DNA from: Xiphophorus maculatus
Taxonomy: Eukaryota; Chordata; Actinopteri; Cyprinodontiformes; Poeciliidae
Assembly: GCF_002775205.1 (NCBI RefSeq)
Contig: NC_036450.1
Coordinates: 13,721,479 to 13,785,478 of the forward strand
Length of the DNA: 64,000 nt
Direction: 5' to 3'
Of this stretch, positions 49,301 to 60,559 are shown one piece after another; position 1 is the first letter of the stretch, and each line of letters opens with the position of its first letter. A program made the position numbers and the translations under genes. The notes under the pieces were generated by a model. That model did not search any database. It saw only the letters and a program-made list of their open reading frames with translations, and was not told where the DNA came from.

Positions 49301-52300
49301 TGCATATTCCAGTATACTGAGTTTTGGTTTTAAATTTAGTTTGTTCGTGCTCACCAATGTTTCCCCCTGGTCAGTTCGTCCATGTCCGGTTTTAGTTCTT
49401 GTGCTGAGGAAATCCGCAAAACGGCGTGTAGGTTTTCGTCAGTAATGCGCGACCTGTACTTGTTCTTGTTTAAATTCATTTTTGAAAACATCTGTTTGCA
49501 CAGATAGGTGCTTCCAAACATGGACAAAACACACGAGCTGCATGGAGTCGAAGCTGTGGCATCAAATCAGGGGGCAGGAGACGGTAAAAGTCCTGGATTG
49601 AAACATCACGGGACTTCGCTCTTTAGCTTGTTAGCTTGTCGATGTTTCAGTTTTATTCGCTGGGAAAATTAATAATCAGCTTGAGGTGACTCTGCTGCAC
49701 TCTAGTGGCGAGAAGCCGTAATGTTGGCTGGTAACAATCGGGAAGGCATTATGGGAGATGTAGTTTGTAGTCAATTCGTGCGCAAAACCTATTTTAAGTC
49801 AATCAATGGGGCTGTAAAACGGTGGTGGGGGGGAGAGAGCCACATAAAGTGACGTAGCCGGCCACGTGTGGCCCGCGGGCCTTGAGTTTGACACATGTGC
49901 TCTAATCCATGAATGCAGGGTAGCTACAAAGCAGTGATGACGTCATCTTTTTCCATTTCTCTGCCACAGGGAATCAAAAGGAACTCTTAAAAATAAATTA
50001 AATCTGCATACTTTCAACATGCATGTAAAAATATATGTGTAAAATGCTGTGGAGCTTAAAAATTGGCAAAAAAAACAAACAAAAAAAAAAAAACAGGTTC
50101 CTCTCATTTAACTAAGGAGGCCACGATTCATGATCTAAAGCTTCTCCCCAAACTTTAATATGAAATATTTTCTGAATATTTTAATTAGAAAACAAACACA
50201 CCTGTTAGGGGAAAAATAGGAAAAAAGCAAAAAACTTCAATATCTTGATTGCATTTAAACTAATACAAGATGCACAAATATTGTATTTGTACATCACTGG
50301 ATTTTGCAAAAGTTTTCCAAATTTGTCAGATTGTGAGGAAATCTCTTGTCCATAGTCCTTATCAGACAGATTTAGCTCTAAATCACCTCAAAACAAAGAG
50401 AAGTGTTCAGGTGAAATCTTATTTTCTGAGAATGATTTTGAACAAAATGTAATGAACATGTTTTGTGTAGCCCAAATACCTTCCCTAACTTGTTCAAGGA
50501 AGCACAATAGGTCACATTTAAAATGAATTTAAAATGAAATTCATTCTATTGGACCTTAGCTCTGCATAAAATGCCACTGAGGTTTGCAGGCATTAAAAAA
50601 AAGAATGAGCAATACTTTTTCCACAGTTTAAGTGATAAAGAAGATCATGTCTTCAGGTTTACAACTGCTAGAAAAAACATAGCTTTTAAAACATCTGAAT
50701 AATTAATGACGCAGTTTAATACGTCAATAGAATTGGATCTAGAAAACAGGAGCCACCCAAAAGAAAGTCAAAGGGGAGTCATAAGAAAAAATATTCAATG
50801 TGACCATAAATTTAAAAAGTTGCTGTGTCAGCCTAGCTGTTGGGTATCTGGAAAGTCTCAAGCAATTTGAAAACTGATTCAAAGACATGTCTGTCGAGAC
50901 AAAACACAGTGTCTGACTTCTATGACATATTAAGGTAACACTTTTTTTGACGGGTTGTGAATAAGACTGTCATGATACCGTCATAAACATGACATAACAC
51001 CTGACATGAACATGAGTAAGTCTTCATGAATATTTATGACTGGTGTCACAAAGTATTACTGATTAAACTTTAGCTTTAGTAACATAAAGCTAAGGTTTAA
51101 TCAGTAATACTTTATGACAAATTTATGTCAGATCATGATTTCTTGGTTAATGACAAGTTGTCATAACAAAGACATTTTGAATAATGTCAACTTTGCATTA
51201 AAAGTGTCATGATTCACCGAATGACACTTTATGACAGCAGTCATAAATATTCATGAAGACTTACTCATGTTCATGACAGGTGTTATGTCATGTTTATGAC
51301 AGTGTCACAACAGTCTTATTCACAACCCGTCAAATAAAGTGTTACCCATATTAATTGTGAAATGTATAAACTGCCCTTTTATTATATTTTATTGATATTT
51401 TAGAAAGTCTTCTTTCTTGAGATGTAACAACAATCAAAAATGTGATGATTAATTGAAATTAATTCACACTTGGTTGTTGTTCAACAGGTTTTTTTTTATG
51501 TTATTTGCTATTCAAGCCAGAGTTACCTTGTAAGAAAGAAAAAAGTAATATAACATCTATTTACATAATTTTTAGTGAGAATTAAGATTGTTTCAGGTAT
51601 CAGACAGGCTTCTGGTTTCAGACAGAAGAGAGACCGTGGGTTGGCATTGTGCAGGATAGTGTGCACAGCTCTCCATTGCTGCAATAATTACCTGCTTTAA
51701 GACTCTGGTGGTAAGGATTTCCAGATTCAGGAACTTATTGTTTGTTCCAATGTTTTGTTTTTATTAATGGAAATTGTGATTAGTTGAACAATGTGGGGAG
51801 AAATGGTGTGAAACTGTCAGCAGGAAATATTTATAAAACCATTCTTCAATATAAAGTGCTGTCAATTCAGGATTTGCTGATCAATATTTGGAAACCTAAC
51901 AAACCAACACCCTACCCCGAGTTTTAAAAGCACTCCATGGCCAGGCTAGTTAGCATGTAGACAAAGCATGCCTTCTGGTCCTCTTCAGCTTTGTTACTCT
52001 ATATGTACAGACATCACTACTCAAATTTCTTCAACAGCTGTCATCAAAATAGCTAACATTAACTTCCCAATTACTGTTTTTAGTAGGTAAGGTGAAATTC
52101 ATCCTCACAACTTGTGTTTACTTTCACAGAGCAATATTAATAATTTTATAACGTACATGCTCACTGTAGTGTATTGTGCCTCATTAGAATGGTGTTTTTG
52201 GCAAGAAAATAGTTTAACATCATTGTGTCTTTTAAACTCACCAAATTTAATCCCCAGATTTTGGGCTAAAGTAAATCTTTTAGTTCATTTAGTTTCTTCT

Positions 52301-52881
52301 GATTGAATATATAATAAAATTTTGGAGTGGTTTAGCCTCTCTGGACTTGAATTAAAAAGAACTAGAGATTGATAACAAGGAGGCCTTCCAACTTTCAACA
52401 CTTGGAGCTCATCACCAAAGATAAGTTGTCAAAATAGTAATAGAAATATATATAAAAAACGTGATTTGGAATCGTGAGAAGAACTTGATTGCTGCATTGC
52501 CATGAAAGATTTCTTTCATGAATTAGATTGAGATATGCTATGAAAATAAAAAGAGAAATGATTTATTTCAAAATTAGTACGCCTTTTTTTTTGATAGATT
52601 TCCGTCTCATTTACAATCAGAAACAGACTTTTCAATGAAATAAAAGATGATTTTGACTCTAAATCTGCCAGGAGCATGAATATTTTCAATTCCATCTGTG
52701 TCTGTTGTGCTGATTACAGATTGAAGAGGAACTGGCTGCCCTTCAGAAAGAGCGAACTGAAAGGATCAAGCACCTGCTGGAGCGCCAGGACAGAGAACTC
52801 TGCGCTTTTGACTCAGAGAGTCGGAGCCTCGGTTTTGGAAGCCTTGGATCTCTGGACTTCCCCAAAGAAGACAACAGATGA
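43115..52881 (+). CDS. taok3: TAOK3-type kinase, C-terminal coiled-coil half only
   Basis: Eight exons (43115-43246, 46122-46346, 46467-46595, 46689-46892, 47566-47805, 47892-48104, 48248-48430, 52720-52881) join in phase to 495 codons plus stop. They match human TAOK3 from about DHVFIRDEAGH to the end: [54 protein letters not shown] and a terminus [16 protein letters not shown] (human GFGNLVTLDFPKEDYR), which separates TAOK3 from TAOK1/2. The region is a long charged coiled coil. Full TAOK3 is a Ste20-type kinase acting upstream of p38/JNK and in T-cell receptor signalling. No kinase-domain exons were found in the 2.6 kb between hspb1-like and the first exon, so the gene is truncated, rearranged or misassembled here. 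The join between exons 1 and 2 lacks the VTRQ of mammals. The true start is unknown. Confidence 0.88.
43381..43402 (+). repeat. poly-C tract
   Basis: About 22 consecutive C in taok3 intronic sequence just after the CpG-rich island. Such runs are prone to length error in sequencing and assembly. Confidence 0.9.
43890..44100 (-). mobile_element. Tc1-like transposon remnant
   Basis: Contains 'tctgaccaacttccctgttcctgct' and 'cacagcatgatgctgccaccaccatg', the reverse of the HGGGSIMLW segment of the teleost Tc1-like transposase, then 'gtgggggtggtctgttcaggg'. Only the middle of the element is preserved. Confidence 0.65.
48539..49899 (-). mobile_element. hAT DNA transposon with perfect 8-bp target duplication
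   Basis: Ends are CAGGGGTGTCAAACTCAA and TTGAGTTTGACACATGTG, imperfect inverted repeats. They are flanked on both sides by CTCTAATC (48531-48538 and 49900-49907), an exact 8-bp duplication diagnostic of hAT. On the minus strand around 49350-49525 a frame reads ...[19 protein letters not shown]..., the C-terminal end of a hAT transposase of the ZBED-related type. The rest of the transposase is missing, so the copy is non-autonomous. A 60-bp segment is present twice as a direct repeat (48991-49050 and 49614-49673). Confidence 0.85.
50933..51347. mobile_element. foldback MITE with ~115-bp terminal inverted repeats
   Basis: The right end is CCCGTCAAATAAAGTGTTACCC, and its reverse complement matches the left end (AGGTAACACTTTTTTTGACGGG) with two differences. 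Pairing continues for about 115 bp on each side. A second, inner inverted repeat sits at about 51050-51116 (AGTATTACTGATTAAACTTTAGC and its partner). ATATTA flanks both sides (50927-50932, 51348-51353) as a probable target duplication. It has no coding capacity. Confidence 0.85.
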
Positions 52882-55220
52882 AAACGGATCTTATCTTTTT
52901 AAAGGACAACATATTGGTGCCCTTCTCATATCCACTCGGCCGTTTTGCTGCATCCACGATGACAAAACTGGATAACTTTCTCCGCCACTCTTCTTCTCTT
53001 TCTCTCTCTCTCTCACACTTCAGATATTGCATCGTCGAACAAGAGGATGTTTTGCTTTTGCTGTGACATTCGGAGGGAGAAAGCAAAACAGAAGAATCCT
53101 TAAACACGTCCGCTAACGAGCAAACTTAGTGTAACTCAATGTGTTCAGAAAACAGACTCTTTCCTCCATGCCATCTCCTCTTCTTTGGTATGAATTGAAT
53201 AAATCAGGAAATTTTAGTAAAATGGGCACTTTGATATGTTCCCATCATGTTCATGATGCTTAATGTGTGTGTTACATGGAGGGACATTGTGGAATGTGAA
53301 CTACGGACTCCCCCGTGGTGTTAAGCTGCTTTTATTTCTTTTTTATCATTATTTGATTTTTGCTGTATTAATTTAATTTAAATCTTTGAATGTGAATATT
53401 ACTGTACGGGGGGTCACTAGGGGTTTTCTCTTATTTATTTATTATTTTTTTTACAGGATTCCTTTCTCCTACTGGTCACATATCCAACATATGCTTACTC
53501 AGTATACTGTGTTCCCTTACTTTTCTACCAGATTTTATTTATCAGTATGTAGAATCAATTGGCATCAACTCGATCGACCCGTTTAATCCTCTCACAACTC
53601 AAGATCCCACTCGCTCAAACTGCTTATTATTGCATGCACTTTAAGGACAAATTCAGGTTGTGAAGTGAAGCATGAATCTGTCAGAGATTTTAGCTGTTTG
53701 TAAATAACTGGTCATAGCATATGTTTTTTTTTCTTCTTTCTTGTTTTTTTATTTTTCTTTTAAGCCTATCAATACTAGACATAAGCGCCATATTTGATAT
53801 GATGTTGTTTTTTTTTTCACAAATGCCTTTATTTGAGTTGTGCCTGAAGCAGGTTTGCGTTAGGTGTTTGTAATATCAACATTTTAAATTACTTATGACG
53901 GCACATTTTCTTTTTCTTTTTTGTCTTTTTTTTTTGTTGGGTTTGTCTAAACTTGTGAATCATTTAATTGTTCACTAATCTTGTAAAGGAAAAATGGTGA
54001 GATCTGTGCTGTATAATTTTTGATATGAATATTTGTACATGAAAACATAGCTAGAATATACAGAGACACTGGTCTACTACTGATAACAGAGGTTAACGAT
54101 AAAGATTTTGCTTCTTTTTTTATAACGTCAAGAAATGGTCACACAATAGTTCAGTATATTGCTAAGTCAGACCATTAGACTTTCAGATTGTATAAATGCT
54201 GGTGAATGGAACCACAGACTTCTTGTTATTTTCCCTGTGATGATCTTTTAGAGATCAGAGACTCTGCAGACAATGCGGGGCTGGACTGCATTCAAACGAT
54301 TCGCGTCTGAGGAGTTCAATATTTTCCACCATGTTCATTATAGTCATTGAACAGGTTGCACAATTGTTCCATTCATGGTGAATGGAAAGATAATTTTCGG
54401 TGCTTAATTTCTAATGTCACCTTTAGCCTTGTTGTCTTTATTTTATTTATTTATTTTTTAGTTTCTTTTGTTTTTTCGGAGAACGATTGAGTTTCACAAA
54501 CTGTTCGTAAGCATTTTGCAACCCCCTCTGAGTAAAATCACAACAGGTTTTTCAAAGACTCGTGACCTATTTGAAGCCCCAATGCAGTGAATTTCTCAAA
54601 TAATGAACTATATGTATGAAGAAAAAAAAATAAATGCTACTTCATCATGGGTCACTTTTTAAACATGGTCAAAAGTGTTGATCTTGAATGCAACACTTTT
54701 CTGTTCAACAGTGTCTTTTGAGTTTTCTTTCTCTCCACAGCAGAAGCTTGTATTAGTTCCTCACAAAGGGGGCTGGAAAGCTGGAAGATGTCCCCAAAAT
54801 TCACAAAGTATTTCAACAGGAGGAATCTAATAACGCTCAAGTTTCTGGTGGCAATAGAACCTGACTGCTCTCGTCCAACTCGACTGAGTTCTGAAGTTGG
54901 AACGGCGAAGCTCGATTTTTCATGAACTTTCTGAAATTTAATGAAGCTGTGTCTCATATGCAGTAAAGCCTTTCTTTGTCGTCTGGTCGTGTATCAGCTG
55001 AAGCTTTGTGGACAAATGGTTTCATAAAGAAAAAGTGCTTTTGAGGTGCTCGAGTATGTTTGCCTGAGAGCTTCAGAACAACAGACCTTACAATTTGTGT
55101 ACATTTTAGGTTATTAGAAAGATGTATTTAGTTAGAATAAAGGGGACTTTCCTAAAGAATTTTATTCACCATTTCCTGTGCAGTTCGAAGACAAAATAAA
55201 AGAGATTTTGTTGAAAAAAA
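52882..55220 (+). other. taok3: taok3 3' UTR
   Basis: About 2.3 kb of non-coding sequence after the stop codon, rich in T runs. Candidate polyadenylation signals (AATAAA) lie at 53200-53205, 54630, 55136-55141 and 55195-55200. The last two are a likely distal end. The extent is inferred, not shown. Confidence 0.45.
55195..55200 (+). terminator. taok3: candidate distal taok3 polyadenylation signal
   Basis: AATAAA, the last of several hexamers after the taok3 stop; another lies at 55136-55141. Confidence 0.4.
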
Positions 55221-56333
55221 ATGTCTTGGCACTCAACATCCTGCTTCTTGACACAGAGAAATCCTTGGTGTGTGTGGTTTAATTTCTTAGCAATGTCTCT
55301 TTTATGTGGTGTGAAACTTCACAAGTTTTCTTTTGTTTGGTGGGAAATGACCGCCATGACCTACATTGATTCGTTTGCTGTTTTCTATATTTAACAAGCA
55401 TACAGTAAATGCAGGTCAGAAATAACCAAAATAATCAGAAACATGAAAATGGGAACAAGAGGTGAGAGAGAACTTGACCTGCAGAGGCTTACTTTCATTT
55501 CAGTGAGATGTTGCTGCATTCAAATGCCAAATATGAGTTTCTTTTGACACAGTGGCAGGAATTTTACTATAGTTTCCTTGAACTGCCAGCCTCTGAGACA
55601 GACATCTGCAGCAGTCGCCCACCTCAGCACCACCACCCCACTTTTATAACCCTGGGGCAACTGGAAAGCCCCGTGGGATGGCATGAAGAGCGGTGAGACT
55701 TTACCTGAAGTGGTGTTGACACGGTTGTGGTGAATCGAGTTTCCCTGCCTATTCTCAGGTAGTCAGTGGTTTGGCAACTAAAGCATGCCTTCCTGTGCTG
55801 AAAATGCTTTCAAAAGTCATGGAGGTCATGTCAGATCACAACAAGCTGTTTCACTTTCACTGCAGTCGTTGCAAAGGGGAGCTGGGCTACACGATACACA
55901 CACACCTACCCCCATGCACACACACTAACCAACTTACTTGAATTGTTTCAAGTAATTCAATTAAGTTTATCCAACTTAATTTGTTGAGTTGGTTTAACTT
56001 GACAAATTTACATCAGTCTTACTCAAGTCATTTAGTTTATTTCAAATAAAGACGTAAACTAATAAAGGATCTTTCTTTTTAAAAGTTTTTTTGGACTCAG
56101 ACGACCTTTATTTGAGAGTAGTTGGACAGGAAAGTGGGGGAGGACATGCAGCTAAGATCATCAGGCCGGGAATCAAACCTGTGACGTCTGTGTCGAGGAC
56201 TAAGGCTTCCTTATGTGGGTTGTTATCTACCCCTTCACCACCACAGCAAGTTGTCATCACTAGACCAAAAGAATTAAATGAGATTAATACAAGTCCATAA
56301 AATGAACTACAGCTCAAATACATTTTTAGAGTG

Positions 56334-56555
56334 CAGGGGGTCTCAAACTCCAGTCCTTGAGGGCCGCTGTCCTGCAGTTTTTAGATGTGCCACAGGTACA
56401 AAAGTGCTGGATTGAAATGGCTTAATTACCTCCTTGTGTAGATCAGTTCTCCAGAGCCTTAATGACCTAATTATTCTATTCAGGTGTGGTGCAGCAGAGG
56501 CACATCTAAAAGTTGCAGGACAGCAGCCCTCCAGGACTGGAGTTTGAGACCCCTG
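56334..56555. mobile_element. hAT-type MITE
   Basis: Starts CAGGGGGTCTCAAACTCCAG and ends CTGGAGTTTGAGACCCCTG, near-perfect inverted ends of about 20 bp. The body contains 'tttttagatgtgccacaggt' and its inverted partner 'aggcacatctaaaagttgcag'. A close relative sits at 63117-63342. No matching 8-bp flanks were found. Confidence 0.75.
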
Positions 56556-57480
56556 TGACTTAAATAAATAAGCAAGCTTTGGAAACCAATATCCACTTCA
56601 AATCTGTGAAGTGGAGGGAAAAAGGTAACTAGTTTCAACTCCCTTTCACTGTTAACCTTAAATAAAATCCACAATTTACTCTCAGGAGTCACTCGTTGGT
56701 AATTAGACTAGTTTAATCTGAGGTTAATACAGTTGTCCTGTGAGTGACATGTTCGGATTTAACCTTCTGACCCACATGCAGAAGCAACAAGTCCAAGTAA
56801 TGAATAGGTTTTATTTTCTTTCAAAGGAACAAACAATTAACAGGTTTCCTTGACGTTTCTGGGAGTGGTTAGTGTCACCAACATGCAATCCGTGGCACCT
56901 GGAACGAGAGTTGGGTTATTGGTGGCCTGTAATGAGTTGATCAGATGAAGTAGATAAAGCTTACTTTCGAATGGGTTTGGTGAAGCGTGGGAGAGAGGTG
57001 CCCAGGGGTCCTGTGTGGAGAGTGGTGATGGCGCTTCCTGAGGCGAGTGCGAAGTAGGTGGTGACTGAGAACCAGAGGTCTGATGAGCAGAGTGGAGATG
57101 GGGGGGGGGGGAACAGTGGAGCAGGCAGGCAGGTCCTTACTGGTGGGTTCCACAGGAGGAGAAAATGGTTGAACTGATTCCTCCAGAAAGATCCAGTGAC
57201 AAATCCTAAGGGAGCAAACACAGAGACTATGAGCTTCAGGTAGGTACTCAAGAGACTGATCAAAAAGCTTAAAATAGCCTGACAACAAGAGGTGGCCAGA
57301 GTGACTACCTGTAGACGTTAATCATCCAGCACTGAGTGAAGTCTCTGCTGCGCCTTTATCCCCAGCACTCTGATGAGGCAGAGGAGCTCCACCTGTGAAG
57401 GCTGCCCAGGCTCTCCACCAAGATCCTCGCTGGAAGAGATGCGTTACTCGCACTCACACATGCACACAGGAACCCTGACA

Positions 57481-58028
57481 GTGAGATTTGTTTTTAAACT
57501 ATCCTAAGCTTTTAGCAAACCTACCAAGACATGGCCGTCCACCTAAACTAACATGAAGGACGAGGAGAGCATTAGTCAGAGAAGGTTTAAGCCTGGCGCT
57601 GATGTTCACCACAACCGGACGACGATACTAAACATGCAGTCGAAACAAAAACCATAAATGCAATGAAGAATCTGTGGCAAAGCTTGAATATGGATGTTCA
57701 CAGAAACTCTTCGTTTGTCCTGACCAAGCAGACGGACTGAGAAGACAAACTGCCTAACATTTCAGTCAATTTCATAGATTTATTCCTTTATTCTTTTAAG
57801 GATTGACTGAGGGTTGAATACAAATACATGCCATGAGTTTTATGCTGGTATCTTTAAAAAAATATTTTATAAAGCATGTATCATTTTTCTTTTACTTCAC
57901 AGCTATGTGCTACTTTATGTTGGTTTATGAAAACAAAAGTGTATTAAAATAAAATGAAATCAGGCATCTAAAAGGTAAAAAAGGTCAAAAAAAATCTCGG
58001 AGTAGGAACAATTTTGCAAGACACAGTG
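57481..58028 (+). mobile_element. internally deleted Tc1-like transposon
   Basis: In order it holds 'caagacatggccgtccacct', 'gagagcattagtcagagaa', then after a large gap 'gaatctgtggcaaagcttgaatatgg' (ENLW... near the third catalytic residue of the transposase), 'gattgactgagggttgaata', the terminal-repeat stretch (57880-57960) and an end TTTTGCAAGACACAGTG. The central transposase is absent. Confidence 0.75.
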
Positions 58029-58978
58029 GTATTTTGTTAACATTTTGTTTGCTTTCAGCATTTTGTTCCTCAATACCAGCCGCGGGTATTGTCAAACGGA
58101 AGTGACATCTTTCCTAAAAAGCTTTGTGTGGCTAAAATCCCTGAAAGACGTAACACAGCAATGTGTAGCAATGAACTCATCCGCTCTTTCTGCCTGTCAG
58201 AAGTTGGACTCATTGCTTCTTGTTACGCAGATTCACTCATCTTTACGTATATGTAAAGTCTGTGATTGTGAAACGCATTTCCTGTGACCTGACAAGCACC
58301 CTGTATGGAATACCACATAAAGCTATTGCTGCAAAGCAGAAAAGTTTACCAATATTTAGAGAAAATAAGATGTCATTGTTTCTGGAAAAAAAAAAGCAAA
58401 GAAAAAAAAATCACACTAGTCACCTCAGAAATGCATTTAGTTCTCATTTTATTTTTTAAGTATTAATCAACTAAAATAAAATGAAGGTTTCATCGGACAG
58501 TTAAGATCTTCCAGAGAAAATATGAAATAAAGTCTTTTGGTAGAACGTTCTTTAATTTGTGTTAAATTAAGTAAAAGTAAGTTCAGAACTGTGTCACAGT
58601 TTGAGCTGAGCAAAGGACAGAGAACATTTCTAGTGACTTGACGCCTAATCGCCAACTCAAGATGGTTTTGTGAAGTGACATAAACCCACCGCTTGTGCTG
58701 ATGTTTTTCCAAGCCTGCAACCATTTTGTCTTAAATACCTCTGCAACTTTCAAACCATCCCTCCATATATGTCCTTGGATTAAGTCATTGCCCTGACATG
58801 TCTGGACACAGATCAGACATGCATGAGAATTGACCTAATCTCATAACACATATTGTTGTTATTATTAAGTTTAGGTCAGTGCTATTCCCAAGAAACATGT
58901 CACAGTTAATACAAATAATAAAATGAATAATTGCAATAAGAAGAACTTAATATTTTAGTCAGGAGGAAATTGCCCAGG

Positions 58979-59013
58979 ATGACGTGCCGTTCATGAGGTT
59001 TGGTGCACGTCAT
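58979..59013 (+). promoter_or_regulatory. inverted pair of CRE-like sites upstream of lif-like
   Basis: ATGACGTGC (58979-58987) and its exact reverse complement GCACGTCAT (59005-59013), 17 bp apart, each containing a TGACGT/ACGTCA half like ATF/CREB sites. The second runs into TTTCCTG, an ETS-like core. They lie 84-118 bp before the cytokine ATG. Function is inferred. Confidence 0.45.
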
Positions 59014-59096
59014 TTCCTGTGGGTTCTTCTAAAGAAGTTTCAAAGGAGTGTGATCATGACAAGTCCACACAATTTGACTGTGAGACACAGAGGAGA

Positions 59097-60247
59097 ATGA
59101 ATGGTCATGTAAAGAATATGCATTTTCAACAGCTTGTGGAAAGAGCAGCAAGTAAGTTTACCTACATTCACTTCTTTTGAACTCAAAAAGCAGCTTTAAA
59201 CCTCATCGGATCGTTTTCTTCTTAAAATTATGCAACCTATTTTTAGTGACTTGTGGCTGTTGTGAAACTAACTGAAGTTTGCAGTTTCCTGCATGAATGA
59301 GCCTGATTCCCTTTTAGCATGTTTTTGTCCAGTATTTGTGTAATGGACATTTTTTACACACAATTTCAGAATATTTAGACTACAAAATAATAAGACATTC
59401 TGTTTTTCCTGTCAGTGTGTTCTACAGTGGAAGGAGTTTGGTTCTGCGATTACAGTTTTGTAAATGAACTTCTCCTGTAATGTGAGGCAGTTTACAATAA
59501 CTGACCACTTCTGTTCTCCTCAGCAATACTCTGCTTCCTGCTGCTTGTATTTGTTGATTCAACAAAAACCGTGGCAGCCGCCAGAAATCAGGGGTGCAGC
59601 CATGACCTGCATCACACTCTGAAGCTCACCAGGCTTGTCCATAAGGACACTGGTGATCTAATAAAACAATATGTGAGTAAATTCATAAATCTGCTTCATT
59701 TTTACCTGAACAATCATGTGTTGTCACTGTATTAAATTATGTTTTGAATCTGATTCGAATTTCCATTCATCTCTGGCAGAAAGCGTCCCAAGGGGAAATG
59801 GCAGAGCTCCTCTGCAAGGCTTCAGTGAGTGACATCCCTGACCCAAACATCTCTGGGCTGGAGCCTTCAGAGAAAACAGCAAGCATGTATGCACAGCTCC
59901 AAGCCTTCGCCCCTCATCTGAGGAGGGTGTACGAGCAGCAAACAGACTTGCAGCCTCCCAAGAGTCCGCTTCTAAATCTGCTTAACATGGTGATAAATCG
60001 GACCGGGATGCTGACTCGCCGCATAAACAACTTTTATCACAAAGTCTTCCCGAACCTTCCTCTACCGGAACCGGCGGGTGGATCCACAACACTACCGTCG
60101 CCTCAGAACATCTTCCAGCAGAAGGTCTACGGCTGTGTGGTCCTGACGACCTACAAGAAGCTCCTGACAAACATGTCCAAAAACATGAGGACTCTAAGAA
60201 GCAAAGTCTGCAGAAAGGCACCACCAAGTGAATTCAACTTATTTTGA
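59097..60247 (+). CDS. lif: IL-6-family cytokine, LIF/M17-like
   Basis: Three exons (59097-59151, 59524-59672, 59780-60247) join in phase to 223 aa. The layout of tiny exon 1, medium exon 2 and large exon 3 is that of LIF and related genes. A hydrophobic signal segment (ILCFLLLVFV) follows 20 polar residues. The mature part is predicted to be a four-helix bundle. It has Cys in QGCSHDLHH, ELLCKAS, VYGCVVL and SKVCRK, and one N-glycosylation site each at NRT and NMS. The helix D end reads FQQKVYGCVVLTTYKKLL. Fish M17 is the LIF-like member of the family, signalling through gp130-type receptors to JAK/STAT. A second ATG at 59106 is not in frame; 59097 is the first in-frame start. LIF lies on human 22q12, and susd2 (22q11) is in this window. 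CNTF- or CLCF1-like identity is a less likely alternative. Confidence 0.78.
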
Positions 60248-60533
60248 TGACCTGGGACTGACCTTCGGCGGTCAGTTTCCAGCAGCACTTTACTTACTTG
60301 TAATAGACTTACAAAAACATTAGCTTGAAGATGGCAGGTAAATTGGAGTAATGGAGGATATTTATCGTATTTAATATTTATTTTCTGAAAGTGTTCCTGG
60401 AATGAGTGAAGTGTGAAATGATTAACAGGCTTATTGTTGCATGTTTTGTAATTTAAATGTTTTTTTTTTGTTTTTTTTTGCTTTACACATAACATTAATC
60501 TCTTGTTCACGCCTGATTACATCAGTATGGAGA

Positions 60534-60539
60534 ATTAAA
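60534..60539 (+). terminator. candidate lif-like polyadenylation signal
   Basis: ATTAAA about 290 bp after the stop codon, preceded by long T runs. A variant hexamer, so uncertain. Confidence 0.35.
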
Positions 60540-60559
60540 AGATGCAACACAAGCTGATC

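Larger units (their letters stand above)
48431..52719 (+). other. last taok3 intron (4.3 kb)
   Basis: The final intron holds a complete-ended hAT element (48539-49899) and a foldback MITE (50933-51347). The remainder (49908-50926 and 51354-52719) is AT-rich with no recognised feature. Confidence 0.6.
55221..58978. other. intergenic, taok3 to lif-like
   Basis: Contains a short CA-rich stretch near 55895-55925, a hAT-type MITE (56334-56555), a G-run near 57100-57110 and an internally deleted Tc1-like element (57481-58028). No gene was recognised. Confidence 0.5.

Noticed and set aside
54652-54957. 101-codon frame on the minus strand
   Set aside because: It lies in the taok3 3' UTR in antisense, with no recognisable domain.
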